Shown: positions 41,651 through 50,715, numbered from the stretch's first letter. The stretch: 52,330 nt of DNA from an uncultured Clostridia bacterium (GCA_944384985.1 CALWVM010000014.1:1-52330); one strand, 5' to 3'. The notes: generated by a model from the letters alone, not told the origin. Numbers and translations are program-made.

Positions 41651-43209
41651 TCAATATCTCTCCTTTTTGTGATTTTGATAATTCTGCGATAAATGGGTTC
41701 CAGACGGCGGAAGACCTTGTTGTATGCGCCTGTATACAGATCCATATAGGTCTCGTGTTCCGTTTGGCGCGGGGTAAATACGTCGGCCTCATGTACCATA
41801 TGCGCGATTGCGTCGTCGTAATCCCGGAATACGCCTTTTGCGAGGAATGCAACCATGGCCGCGCCCACCGAGCACGCCTCGTGCGTCTGAATGCGTTTGA
41901 CCGGGATACCAAATACGTCCGCTGTGATCTGGCAGACGATGTCGCTGCGTGCGCCGCCCCCGCCGACGAAGACCTCGTCAATGTGGAGCTTGGCGCGTTT
42001 TTGCAGGATCTCCAAAGAATGGTACAACTCAAAGGCGATGCCCTCGATGATCGCGCGGTAAAAGTGCAAATGTGTGTGGTAATCGGCAAAGCCGATGACC
42101 GCCCCGCGTGAGGTCGGGTTGATGACGCCCGGTGTCCAATACGGTTGCAACAGCAGACCTTCGCAGCCCGGCGGCAGCCGCTCGATGTATTTGTCCAAAA
42201 GCTGTTCCGGCGAGCACCCGAGCACGCTTGCCTCTTCGCGCTCCGCCGCGCCGAATTCCTTTACGAACCAGGAAACGAGCCAGAATCCGCGGTAAATTTC
42301 AATTTCGGGATTGAACAGATGGTTCGGAACGGCAGGGTAGGCGGGCATGAACTGCTGCGGCTCCACATAGTCCTCCACGGCGATCTGCACGGTTGCGGTC
42401 GTGCCGAACGAAATAGCGGCGCGGTTAGACTTTACGACAGAAAGCCCCAGCGTTTCACAGCCTTTATCCGACCCCGTTGCGATGAGCGGGAGACCTGCGG
42501 GTACGCCGCTGCGTTCGGCGAACGCTTTGGTGATGTATCCGATCACTTCGCCGGATTTCACAAGCGAACACAGCTTTTCATTTTCTACATAGCACACACA
42601 TTTCGTAAAGCTGGAGTCCTTTTTCCAAACGCGGTGTTTGTAGTCAAAAGGAATATGCCCGATCATGTTTGCTTCGGAATCCGCCAAAACGCCCGTCATC
42701 CTGTAATTGAGATAGGTCGGCAGCATCACATAGTGTGCGGTCTTTGCCCAGATCTCGGGCTGGTTTTGCCGGATCCAGTTCGAAGCGGAGGCGCGGTAGA
42801 GAATCTTGCTGGCCTCCTCCATGCCCGCAAGGCGGAAAATCCATTTTTTCCACAGGGGATACGGCTCGTTAAAATCCGCCTGCCGTTTGTCCAGCCATAA
42901 AATGATGTCGCGAAGCGGCTCGTTGTTTTTGTCTAAGCAAAGCACCGTGTCGCGGATCGTGGTTACGGTCACGGCAAGGATGTTTTGCAGTTTGTCGGCG
43001 TTTCGTTCGCAAATGACCTTACCGGCTTCGCAGATGCGGTCGTAATAAAAATCCGGCCGCTGTTCCGCCCAACCGGGATTGCGCGAATAGTAAGGCTCAT
43101 TGTATTTGACTTGATGAAAATCTGCGAAACTGCCATCGGGACGTACCAAAAGGCAGCGTGCGCTCTGTGTGCCGACGTCAAAGGTCAGCACAAGCTGCGT
43201 GTCGTCCAT
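41647..43209 (-). CDS. FGGY-family carbohydrate kinase (YgcE-like)
   Basis: This 520-residue kinase begins with the ATP/phosphate loop LTFDVGTQSARCLLV. It has an IILWLDKRQ sugar-contact region, the conserved ISFGTTATVQ strand, and the C-terminal FVGGGGARSDIVCQI adenine-binding motif. FGGY kinases phosphorylate glycerol, xylulose, fuculose and similar polyols or ketoses. The sequence does not carry the signature I would expect for glycerol kinase, so the substrate is open. The ribosome site is GGGAGGTAA. Upstream lies the DUF1667 gene (five-base gap); downstream is the FAD oxidase. Confidence 0.88.
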   Translation of the reverse strand: MDDTQLVLTFDVGTQSARCLLVRPDGSFADFHQVKYNEPYYSRNPGWAEQRPDFYYDRICEAGKVICERNADKLQNILAVTVTTIRDTVLCLDKNNEPLRDIILWLDKRQADFNEPYPLWKKWIFRLAGMEEASKILYRASASNWIRQNQPEIWAKTAHYVMLPTYLNYRMTGVLADSEANMIGHIPFDYKHRVWKKDSSFTKCVCYVENEKLCSLVKSGEVIGYITKAFAERSGVPAGLPLIATGSDKGCETLGLSVVKSNRAAISFGTTATVQIAVEDYVEPQQFMPAYPAVPNHLFNPEIEIYRGFWLVSWFVKEFGAAEREEASVLGCSPEQLLDKYIERLPPGCEGLLLQPYWTPGVINPTSRGAVIGFADYHTHLHFYRAIIEGIAFELYHSLEILQKRAKLHIDEVFVGGGGARSDIVCQITADVFGIPVKRIQTHEACSVGAAMVAFLAKGVFRDYDDAIAHMVHEADVFTPRQTEHETYMDLYTGAYNKVFRRLEPIYRRIIKITKRRDIE

Positions 43210-43214
43210 GGCGG

Positions 43215-43583
43215 TTACCTCCCTTCACTCGTGTAAAGCATGTCGGAGGTGGCGATGACGTCTACGCCGAGCCCCAAAACATTTTGGATCACCGCGTCGC
43301 CGCGCCGCACGCGGGTGTTCACAACCACATGATTGATTTCTTGCATCACGTCAAAAATGCGGTCCTTCGGGATGTCCGCCGAAACGCGGACGGGAAGCAC
43401 CGGCGCTTCGGGAAAGGCGGTGCGCACCGTGGAGCAGATGGTGCGCATGGGCGCGGTCATTTCGGAAACGGCAAATCGCTCGCCGCGCTTGCAGGCGTTT
43501 CCCGTGACCGAATACGCGCCGTCTTTTTCTTCAATGTGCATGGTACAGCCGCGCGGGCAGACGATGCAGATGAGTTGCGTCAT
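43215..43583 (-). CDS. DUF1667 protein
   Basis: This 122-residue protein has an N-terminal CIVCPRGC motif and a further Cys in GNACKRG, which form a likely zinc or iron-sulfur site. A short alpha/beta domain with PVRVSADIPKDRIFDVM follows. DUF1667 proteins are usually encoded next to a GlpA-like dehydrogenase and an FAD/NAD oxidoreductase, as here, and may be a third subunit of that complex. No activity is established that I know of. It overlaps the preceding oxidoreductase by four bases (ATGA), a sign of translational coupling. Confidence 0.88.
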   Translation of the reverse strand: MTQLICIVCPRGCTMHIEEKDGAYSVTGNACKRGERFAVSEMTAPMRTICSTVRTAFPEAPVLPVRVSADIPKDRIFDVMQEINHVVVNTRVRRGDAVIQNVLGLGVDVIATSDMLYTSEGR

Positions 43584-44839
43584 TTTGCTTTCACCTCGAT
43601 GTCGAATTCAACTTTCGAAGCCGCGTCCAACGGGTATTTGGAAAAGTCAATCGTCAGACGCTCCATTTCCGGCGGGCGCAGGAACGGGTATTTCTTTGTG
43701 AATACCGCTTCGCCGTTTACCAGCATCTTTAAGGTGCAGCCGTTTTGTATGTCGCGGCTGCGGAAATACAGCACCGTTTCGCGGTTATCTGCATCCAAAT
43801 CGAGCCGCTGCGGCACGATGTAAGAGAGCATTTTGGAAGCGTTTATCGGGATTTCCCGCCGTTTCTTCCCCGCATACAGCGCCGCATTTTTACCTGCGCA
43901 CTCGCCGCTTTCGGAAACGTAGTCTACAAGGTCGTTGACGTGTAAAGCGTTCCCGCAGGAAAATACGCCGTCTACCGAGGTCATCAGCTGCCCGTTGCAA
44001 AGGGGACCTTTGGTTTTCGGGTCAATCTCGACGCCCAACGATTCCGCCAGTTCGTTTTCGGGGATCAGCCCGACGGAGAGGATCAATGCGTCGCATTCCA
44101 CGATCTGTTCCGTGCCGGGGAGCGGCTGCATTTTGTCGTCTACCTCGGCAATTTCCACGGCGGTCAGGCGGTCGTCGCCGAACACGCGTGTGACCGTGTG
44201 GGAGAGATACAGCGGGATGTCATAATCGTGCAGGCACTGGTGGATGTTGCGCGTCAATCCCGAGGGCGTGGGCTTCGCTTCATAAACGCCCAGGACTTTT
44301 GCCCCCTCCAGCGTAAGCCGCCGCGCCATAATAAGCCCGATGTCGCCGCTGCCCAAGATCACGCATTTTCGGGTCGGCAGTTCGCCTAATAGGTTGGTCA
44401 GGTGCTGTGCCGTACCCGCCGTGAATACACCGGAAGGGCGTGTGCCGTGGATGGAAACTTGCTTGGCAGTGCGTTCACGGCAGCCGGTGGAGAGTACCAG
44501 GGTTTTGGTTTCGACTGTCTCCACACCGTCGCGCGAGACAAGCGTCACATGAAACCCACCGTTGTGCGCCGGTACGATGCGTGTCACAAAAGTCAGCGTC
44601 ATCGCGGGGATACCCGCGGCGTGGAATGCATCGATAAACCGTTCCGCGTATTCGGGACCGGACAGCTTTTCCTGAAAACGCACAAGACCGAAACCGTCGT
44701 GGATGCACTGCTTCAAGATCCCGCCGAGCCGTGCTTCGCGTTCCACAAGCAGCGTCTTTGCGCCGTTCTCGTGTGCCGCCGTCGCCGCAGCAAGCCCGGC
44801 AGGGCCGCCGCCGATGACGACCGTATCAAAAGTACGCAT
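43580..44839 (-). CDS. NAD(P)/FAD-dependent oxidoreductase, Glp-complex type
   Basis: This 419-residue flavoprotein has two dinucleotide folds, VVIGGGPAGLAAATAA near residue 8 (FAD) and CVILGSGDIGLIMARR in the middle (NAD(P)). TKTLVLSTGCRERT and GVFSCGNALHVNDL (FAD contact) are also present. It resembles the pyridine-nucleotide oxidoreductase partner found beside GlpA-like dehydrogenases and DUF1667 in Firmicutes, where it could hand electrons to NAD+. The ATG follows AAGGAGG. The gene sits 12 bases after the GlpA-like gene. Confidence 0.88.
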   Translation of the reverse strand: MRTFDTVVIGGGPAGLAAATAAHENGAKTLLVEREARLGGILKQCIHDGFGLVRFQEKLSGPEYAERFIDAFHAAGIPAMTLTFVTRIVPAHNGGFHVTLVSRDGVETVETKTLVLSTGCRERTAKQVSIHGTRPSGVFTAGTAQHLTNLLGELPTRKCVILGSGDIGLIMARRLTLEGAKVLGVYEAKPTPSGLTRNIHQCLHDYDIPLYLSHTVTRVFGDDRLTAVEIAEVDDKMQPLPGTEQIVECDALILSVGLIPENELAESLGVEIDPKTKGPLCNGQLMTSVDGVFSCGNALHVNDLVDYVSESGECAGKNAALYAGKKRREIPINASKMLSYIVPQRLDLDADNRETVLYFRSRDIQNGCTLKMLVNGEAVFTKKYPFLRPPEMERLTIDFSKYPLDAASKVEFDIEVKAK

Positions 44840-44851
44840 CCCTTTTCCTCC

Positions 44852-46555
44852 TTATTTGGTACGGCCGAATGTGATGGCCGATTCAGCCGAGGATTTTTTC
44901 ACTTCACTTAAAGGTACGCCCAAGAATTCCGCGATGATCTGCATCACGGGCGGCGAGCAAAAGCCCCCCTGACAGCGTCCCATACCCGGACGCACACGTT
45001 TTTTCACGCCGTCTACGGTCGGCACGCAGATGGGGGAACGAAGTGCGTCCAGAATTTCCCCTTTACTTACTTCTTCACAGCGGCAGACCATAATACCGTA
45101 ATCGGGGTTTTTGCGGATCATTTCAGCGCGCTGTTCATCACTCATCTCCCGCAGCACGGGCACGCCGTGCCGAATGGGGGAGAAGTCCGCGTTTGGTTCC
45201 ACCGCTTTTTCCTTTTCCAGCATCTCTACTGCCATTTTCGCGATGTCGATTGCTACGGCAGGAGCGGTCGTAAGGCCCGGGGACTGGATGCCCGCGCAGT
45301 GAATGAGGTTTTTCGTCTTGCGCCCGTGTTCAATGATGAAGTCTTCTTCAAAGGTCGGGGCACGCACGCCGGTGAAGTAGGTGATGATGTCCCGTTCGGA
45401 AAGGCGTGGCATTGTTTTTTTCTGCTTTGCGAAAACATGTTCAATGCTTTCGCGGCGTGTAGCGACGTTTTCTTTCTCGTACGTCTCCACCGCATCGGGG
45501 CCGACCAGCAGATTGTCATGCACCGTGTGCAGAATACCGCCGCCCTTGGAGTGCGTTTTGCTGCGGGTGATCTCTTTGATGGACGCGATCGAGTGCATGA
45601 ACGCGCCGGCTTTTTTGTCCAAAATAGAGTTCGTGCCGCGCCGCGGGTGGATGGAGAAAAAGCGGTCGTTCGCCATTTTGGCGATATCCTCCGCGAAAAC
45701 GCCCGCCGCGTTGATGACCAGCTTTGGATATACTGTACCGCGGTTGGTCTCCACGCTTTGGATCTCGCCGTTTTCCACCTGCATCGAAACCACTGCGGTG
45801 TTGAGTGCAACCTCAGCGCCGTTTTGCACGGCGTTTTCAGCATACGCGATCGTCAGTCCATACGGGCACACACAGCCGGAGGAGGGGTTGGAGATTGCAA
45901 ATTTGAATTCCGCACCGAAATTTGGTTCCGCACGGTGCAGTTCTTCGCCGGAGATCAGCTTGGTGTCCGAAATGCCGTCGTGCTTTTTGCGCCAAAGGCA
46001 GTAGAGCGCCACAAGCGGCTTTAAGTATCCCTTGTTAAAGCAGACATATTGCCCGACGCGCTGAAACGGTACGTCCAGTTCTTTGCAGACCTGCGTATAC
46101 ATCTCGTTGCCTTTCCGTATGTAATGGTGTTTCAGTGAGCCTTTGGAAAGATCAATGCCCGGGTGCACCTCGCCGTCGTTGCGCCCCGAGGCCTGCAGCG
46201 CAAGATCAGGCTCTTTGTCCACAAGCAAAATGTCGAGCTTCCATTTGGAAAGCTCCCGCGCGATGCTTACCCCCGAAATCCCGCCGCCGATTACGAGCAC
46301 ATCCGGCTTTCTGCCGTCGAGCACCTTGTCGCGAAGCGAGGGCAGCCGCATCGGTTTTTCTTTCGCTTCATCGCAGACAATGTCGTTGACGACGTGCGTG
46401 GTGCTGTACTTGGTTGCGGCAGTCTGGCAGGCTTCCACAACATCCTCCCACTTATGCAAATGCCCCTGTACCACAATGCACCCGTCATGCAAAACGGCGC
46501 GCACCGCCCCGCCGTAGCGAGCGTGCAGCTTTTTGTTGATTCTTACAAGCGACAT
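44852..46555 (-). CDS. GlpA-like FAD-dependent dehydrogenase with C-terminal [2Fe-2S] domain
   Basis: This 567-residue protein starts with a short ferredoxin-fold-like region containing RINKKLHARYGGAVRAVL. It then has the FAD-binding VLVIGGGISGVSIARELS and the DAO-type dehydrogenase fold with RNDGEVHPGIDLSKGSL. The last 90 residues form a BFD-like [2Fe-2S] domain with CRCEEVSKGEI and RPGMGRCQGGFCSP. The architecture equals the GlpA-type anaerobic glycerol-3-phosphate dehydrogenases of Clostridia, but the true substrate may be another phosphorylated polyol. ATG 46555 with AAGGAAGGA is preferred to an upstream start at 46600 that would run into the operator. It is first in the operon. Confidence 0.88.
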   Translation of the reverse strand: MSLVRINKKLHARYGGAVRAVLHDGCIVVQGHLHKWEDVVEACQTAATKYSTTHVVNDIVCDEAKEKPMRLPSLRDKVLDGRKPDVLVIGGGISGVSIARELSKWKLDILLVDKEPDLALQASGRNDGEVHPGIDLSKGSLKHHYIRKGNEMYTQVCKELDVPFQRVGQYVCFNKGYLKPLVALYCLWRKKHDGISDTKLISGEELHRAEPNFGAEFKFAISNPSSGCVCPYGLTIAYAENAVQNGAEVALNTAVVSMQVENGEIQSVETNRGTVYPKLVINAAGVFAEDIAKMANDRFFSIHPRRGTNSILDKKAGAFMHSIASIKEITRSKTHSKGGGILHTVHDNLLVGPDAVETYEKENVATRRESIEHVFAKQKKTMPRLSERDIITYFTGVRAPTFEEDFIIEHGRKTKNLIHCAGIQSPGLTTAPAVAIDIAKMAVEMLEKEKAVEPNADFSPIRHGVPVLREMSDEQRAEMIRKNPDYGIMVCRCEEVSKGEILDALRSPICVPTVDGVKKRVRPGMGRCQGGFCSPPVMQIIAEFLGVPLSEVKKSSAESAITFGRTK

Positions 46556-46599
46556 GCGGTATCCTTCCTTTCCGCCACTGCGTCCACAATTCCGCATCA

Positions 46600-46619
46600 A
46601 GTCGGTTAAACGACCGACT
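46600..46619. promoter_or_regulatory. Inverted-repeat operator of the TetR-controlled operon
   Basis: AGTCGGT at 46600-46606 and ACCGACT at 46613-46619 form a perfect 7-base inverted repeat around a six-base centre. It lies just downstream of the minus-strand promoter, where a bound TetR dimer would block transcription. Confidence 0.7.
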
Positions 46620-46631
46620 CGATTCTTTTAT

Positions 46632-46660
46632 AGAATAGTACACTTTGTCGAATTTGTCAA
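46632..46660 (-). promoter_or_regulatory. Promoter of the five-gene redox/kinase operon
   Basis: On the minus strand a perfect TTGACA (46660-46655) and TATTCT (46637-46632) have a 17-base spacer. Confidence 0.88.
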
Positions 46661-46740
46661 TAGTATATAAAAAAATAGGACAAGTTGTTAAATTGTTATC
46701 GAATTTTTCTTCTCCGGGTCGGAAAAATCCGAAAAAACGG

Positions 46741-46769
46741 TTTACAGCTTGGCAGATTCATGCTACAAT
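46741..46769 (+). promoter_or_regulatory. Promoter of the tetR-type gene (extended -10)
   Basis: TTTACA at 46741-46746 and TACAAT at 46764-46769 have a 17-base spacer and TGC before the -10. Confidence 0.82.
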
Positions 46770-46800
46770 AGCCGCAGTTTTATGGGGAAGGGGTGTTTCC

Positions 46801-47376
46801 ATGGCGGCGCCCAGAAAAGAAAATGTCAAGGAGATCGTGCTTGACGCAACAGCAGCGCTACTCAAAACCAATACATTTGCCGATCTGACGCTTGCACAGA
46901 TCGCAAAGGCGGCGGGCGTTTCCAAGGGGACGCTATATTACCATTACAAAACCAAGGGCGAGATATTCTTTGACTTGACCGACCGCTACTTAAACGAGCA
47001 ATGGGATGATTTTATTCGCTGGACAGAAAATAAGGAGAAGGATACCTCCCTGCGCCGCCTTGTAAAATATGTCGTTGAGCGCAATACCGCTTCTGCCGAG
47101 CTGCGGTTGGCGCTGTTCTGCGAAGCGCAGACGGGCGACGAAGCGCTGCGAAAAAAGCTTGTCAAACGGTATTCCGAATTCCAGAAGCTTATCAGCGATA
47201 AGATTTCGGAGCGCACCGACATCCCCGCCGATTTTCTCACGTGGCTGATTTTGCTTGTCTCTGACGGCATCATCGTGCAGGAGGCGATCGGGAATTCGCA
47301 GTTTGACGCTGAAAGCTTCATTTCCACCGGTGCGAAGCTTTTGGAGACGCTTCGGCTTTCGAATGCAGAAGAGTAG
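46801..47376 (+). CDS. TetR/AcrR-family transcriptional regulator
   Basis: This 191-residue regulator has an N-terminal helix-turn-helix (about residues 9-60) including LTLAQIAKAAGVSKGTLYYHY, followed by an all-helical ligand domain without recognisable ligand motifs. The ATG at 46801 follows GGGAAGGGG. It is divergent from the five-gene operon across a 245-base gap that holds both promoters and the 46600 inverted repeat. The natural inference is that it represses that operon until a pathway metabolite binds. Confidence 0.92.
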   Translation: MAAPRKENVKEIVLDATAALLKTNTFADLTLAQIAKAAGVSKGTLYYHYKTKGEIFFDLTDRYLNEQWDDFIRWTENKEKDTSLRRLVKYVVERNTASAELRLALFCEAQTGDEALRKKLVKRYSEFQKLISDKISERTDIPADFLTWLILLVSDGIIVQEAIGNSQFDAESFISTGAKLLETLRLSNAEE

Positions 47377-47471
47377 CCGCACATCATGCAAATATTTTCG
47401 GACGGTCGTTTTGTGCGGCCGCCTTTTTCTAAGTATCCACAAAAAATTCACCTTTTTCTCCATATTTTCTA

Positions 47472-47500
47472 TTGCACACAAAGAAAGCCCGTGCTACAAT
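47472..47500 (+). promoter_or_regulatory. Promoter of the GH38 gene (extended -10)
   Basis: TTGCAC at 47472-47477 and TACAAT at 47495-47500 have a 17-base spacer and TGC before the -10. A GCGGCGT/ACGCCGC hairpin (47528-47545) lies in the leader. Confidence 0.8.
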
Positions 47501-47625
47501 AGCCGAACAAATGCGATGTTTTGCCGTGCGGCGTCAAAACGCCGCCGGGCAATTTTATATTCTCAGAAAGGAGCGGCGCGGCGAAGCGCCCGGCAGGGAT
47601 TCGCCTATGCGCCGAAAATGCGCGT

Positions 47626-50600
47626 ATGCAGACCGATTTTTATGAGGACCGACTGAAAGTGTATTTGGAAACGCTTTGGGACGCGGCTGTCGAAGAAAAG
47701 CGCCCGCTCGAAGGTTTCCTTTATAAGCCGTGCGGCTATAAGCAGGGAAATGCGCTGCCCCAAGTGGACGAGAGCTTCCGCCCATTTGGCCGCTTTGAGC
47801 GCTGGGGCGGCGGAAAGGACGAGCACGCCTGGTTTTATAAGCATCTGGAGATCCCCGAGGATTTGCGTAGACAGAATCTTGAACTGCGCGTGGAGACGCA
47901 GGTAGACGGCTGGGACGCGGTCAACCCGCAGTTTATCGTATATCTGGACGGCGAACTTGTACAGGGGCTCGACACCAATCATCGCGATATCTTTTTGGAC
48001 AATGCCAAAGCGTCCTATGATCTGTATATTTACGGGTACGTCGGCAGCCTCTTCTCGCGGCATCTGGAGTTTAATGCAACGCTGTATCTTTACAATGATG
48101 AGCTGCGCCGCCTGTATTACAGCCTTGCCGTGCCGTATGAGATCACGCTGTATCTCGATCCCAACGAAAAGGCGTATGTGGATATCAAAACCATACTTGA
48201 ACGCGCGCTTAAGATGATCGACCTGCGCGTTCCGCGCTCGCAGGCGTGTTTGGAGAGCGTCCGTGCCGCGCAAAGCTATCTGGACGAAGCGTTTGCCGCG
48301 CAAAGGGGCAGCGAGGTCACCGCACTTTGCATCGGGCACACGCACATCGATGTGGCGTGGCTTTGGACGCTTGCGCAGACGCGCGAAAAGGTGCTGCGCT
48401 CGTTTTCCACCGTGCTCACCCTCATGAAGCGCTATCCCGAATACAAATTCATGTCGAGCCAGGCGCAGCTGTATAAGTATTTGAAAGAGGAATCCCCCGA
48501 GCTGTACGAAGAAGTCAGGGAAATGGTCCGGCAGGGGAGATGGGAAGTCGAGGGCGCCATGTGGGTTGAGGCGGACTGCAACCTTTCCTCCGGCGAAAGC
48601 CTTGTGCGCCAGATCCTGTACGGCAAGCGGTTCTTTATGCAGGAATTCGGCGTGGATTGTAAGGTGTTGTGGCTGCCCGATGTGTTTGGCTATTCTGCTG
48701 CGCTGCCGCAGATTTTGCAAAAGAGCGGCGTCGATACATTCGTCACCTCTAAAATCGGCTGGAATGAGACCAATCAAATGCCCTACGATATGTTCTGGTG
48801 GCAGGGCATCGACGGCACCGACGTTTTCACGTTCTTTATGACCGCGCAGGATAAACACCGCGGCATCGAACCTGCCTGCAACGTGACGTATAATGCAAAG
48901 CTCAACCCTTCGCAGCTGCAGGGGGCATATGACCGCTTCCAGCAAAAGGAATTGAGCGATGAGGTGCTCATCACCTTCGGCTACGGCGACGGCGGCGGCG
49001 GACCGACGCGCAAAGATCTGGAATACTACAATATTCTCAAAAAAGGCTTGCCCGCCGTACCGAAAGCGAAAATGGAGTTTGCGGGCAACATGCTTGCCCG
49101 CGCCCGTGCGCGTGCGCTGGAAAACGCCAAGACCCCGCGCTGGCAGGGGGAATTGTACCTCGAATACCACCGCGGCACGTACACCTCGCAGGCAAAAAAT
49201 AAGCGGTACAACCGCAAATCCGAATTTTTATATGAAAAGGCGGAGACGCTGGGCGTTCTTGCAGATTTACTTTGCGGCGGCGCGTATCCGCGTAAGATCC
49301 TGCATGACGGCTGGGAAACGATCCTCTTAAACCAGTTCCATGACATCATTCCCGGCTCTTCCATCCACGAAGTATACGAAGTTTCGCATGCGCAGTATGA
49401 AGCTCTGTTGGAAAAGGGGACTGCCGCGGCGGACGCATCGCTTTCGGCAATTGCAAGCAGCATACAGACTGACGGCGGGCTTCTGGTCTATAATCCGAAC
49501 TCCTTTGCGGCAAGCGGCACGGTGCTTTCGGAGGGCGAGACGGTCTATGTGGAAAATATTCCCGCCAAAGGCTACCGTGTTGTCCCCAAAGGCGAGGTGC
49601 GCGGCGCAGTGGCAGTCGGGACACGCGACGTGGAAAACGACTTCTTCCGGCTGGAATTGGACGACAGCGGCGCACTGACCCGCATCTTTGATAAGCGCTG
49701 CCGCCGCGAGGTACTGAAAGCCGGAGAACGCGGCAACGTGATGACTGCTTACACGGATTATCCGCGCGACTATGACAACTGGGAGATCAGCAATTACTAC
49801 CAAGAACAGTCCTGGGAGCTCTCGGATAACGCTGAGATCACGCCGATCTTCGATGGTGCACGTGCGGGCTTTCAAATTGTCAAACGCTTCTTGAGCAGCA
49901 CCATTACGCAAAAGCTGTGGCTGTATGACGACCTTGCCCGCATCGATTTCGATACTGAAATCGACTGGCACGAACACCATTTGGTGCTTAAAACTGCTTT
50001 CCCGGTGGAGATCAATGCCGATAAGGCGACGTATGATATCCAGTTCGGTACGGTGGAACGCCCAGCGCACACCAACACAAGCTGGGATGCCGCGCGCTTT
50101 GAGGTCTGCGCACACAAGTTTGTGGATTTTTCGGAATACGGCTACGGCGTGAGCCTCTTAAACGACTGCAAATACGGGCACGACATCCACAACGGCGTCA
50201 TGCGCCTGACCATGCTCAAGTGCGGCACATACCCCGACGAGCAGGCGGATATCGGCCATCATGCATTCACCTATGCGCTCTATCCGCATGCAGGGGATTT
50301 CCGCGCGGCGGGAACGGTGCAGCAGGCGTATCTTTTGAACCAGCCGTTGTGCGCTGTATCGCTGGAAGCACAGCAGGGTGTGCTGCCCGAGGCGTATTCG
50401 CTGTTTACCCTTCATAACGAGAACGTCTTTATGGAGACGGTAAAGCTTGCGGAGGACAGCGACGCAATCCTCGTGCGTGTGTATGAAGCGTACAATGCGC
50501 ACGCGACCATGTGGCTTACGGCCGGGTTTGATTTCAAACGCGCCGTGCTTTGCGACCTGATGGAAAACGAAGTGCAGCCACTTGAAAATGACGGCAGGAA

Positions 50601-50655
50601 CGTGACCCTTCCCATCAAGCCCTATGAGATTTTGACCATTAAATTCGAGCGGTAA
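47626..50655 (+). CDS. GH38 alpha-mannosidase
   Basis: This glycosidase of about 1009 residues cleaves alpha-mannosides. The catalytic domain starts near residue 235 with CIGHTHIDVAWLW (zinc ligands H240 and D242). It carries the nucleophile D352 in LWLPDVFGYS and a late NQFHDIIPGSSIHEVYE zinc-site segment. A long N-terminal domain and C-terminal beta domains complete the cytoplasmic-type family length. No signal peptide is seen, so it probably works inside the cell on imported oligosaccharides. The start is uncertain: ATG 47626 lacks a clear ribosome site, while AAAGGAG lies about 50 bases upstream. A short frame with its own AGGGA starts at 47607 and overlaps it. Confidence 0.92.
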   Translation: MQTDFYEDRLKVYLETLWDAAVEEKRPLEGFLYKPCGYKQGNALPQVDESFRPFGRFERWGGGKDEHAWFYKHLEIPEDLRRQNLELRVETQVDGWDAVNPQFIVYLDGELVQGLDTNHRDIFLDNAKASYDLYIYGYVGSLFSRHLEFNATLYLYNDELRRLYYSLAVPYEITLYLDPNEKAYVDIKTILERALKMIDLRVPRSQACLESVRAAQSYLDEAFAAQRGSEVTALCIGHTHIDVAWLWTLAQTREKVLRSFSTVLTLMKRYPEYKFMSSQAQLYKYLKEESPELYEEVREMVRQGRWEVEGAMWVEADCNLSSGESLVRQILYGKRFFMQEFGVDCKVLWLPDVFGYSAALPQILQKSGVDTFVTSKIGWNETNQMPYDMFWWQGIDGTDVFTFFMTAQDKHRGIEPACNVTYNAKLNPSQLQGAYDRFQQKELSDEVLITFGYGDGGGGPTRKDLEYYNILKKGLPAVPKAKMEFAGNMLARARARALENAKTPRWQGELYLEYHRGTYTSQAKNKRYNRKSEFLYEKAETLGVLADLLCGGAYPRKILHDGWETILLNQFHDIIPGSSIHEVYEVSHAQYEALLEKGTAAADASLSAIASSIQTDGGLLVYNPNSFAASGTVLSEGETVYVENIPAKGYRVVPKGEVRGAVAVGTRDVENDFFRLELDDSGALTRIFDKRCRREVLKAGERGNVMTAYTDYPRDYDNWEISNYYQEQSWELSDNAEITPIFDGARAGFQIVKRFLSSTITQKLWLYDDLARIDFDTEIDWHEHHLVLKTAFPVEINADKATYDIQFGTVERPAHTNTSWDAARFEVCAHKFVDFSEYGYGVSLLNDCKYGHDIHNGVMRLTMLKCGTYPDEQADIGHHAFTYALYPHAGDFRAAGTVQQAYLLNQPLCAVSLEAQQGVLPEAYSLFTLHNENVFMETVKLAEDSDAILVRVYEAYNAHATMWLTAGFDFKRAVLCDLMENEVQPLENDGRNVTLPIKPYEILTIKFER

Positions 50656-50670
50656 ACAAATCTTTACAAA

Positions 50671-50706
50671 AAACAGCCGTGGAAGCGTCTGCCTCCACGG
50701 CTGTTT
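50671..50706. terminator. Bidirectional terminator after GH38
   Basis: A 13-bp stem AAACAGCCGTGGA/TCCACGGCTGTTT around a 10-base loop. The minus strand ends in a long T run. Confidence 0.88.
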
Positions 50707-50715
50707 CCGGTTTTA

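Noticed and set aside
47605-49170. Minus-strand frame of 521 codons opposite GH38
   Set aside because: No motif, no ribosome site, and it crosses the GH38 catalytic domain.
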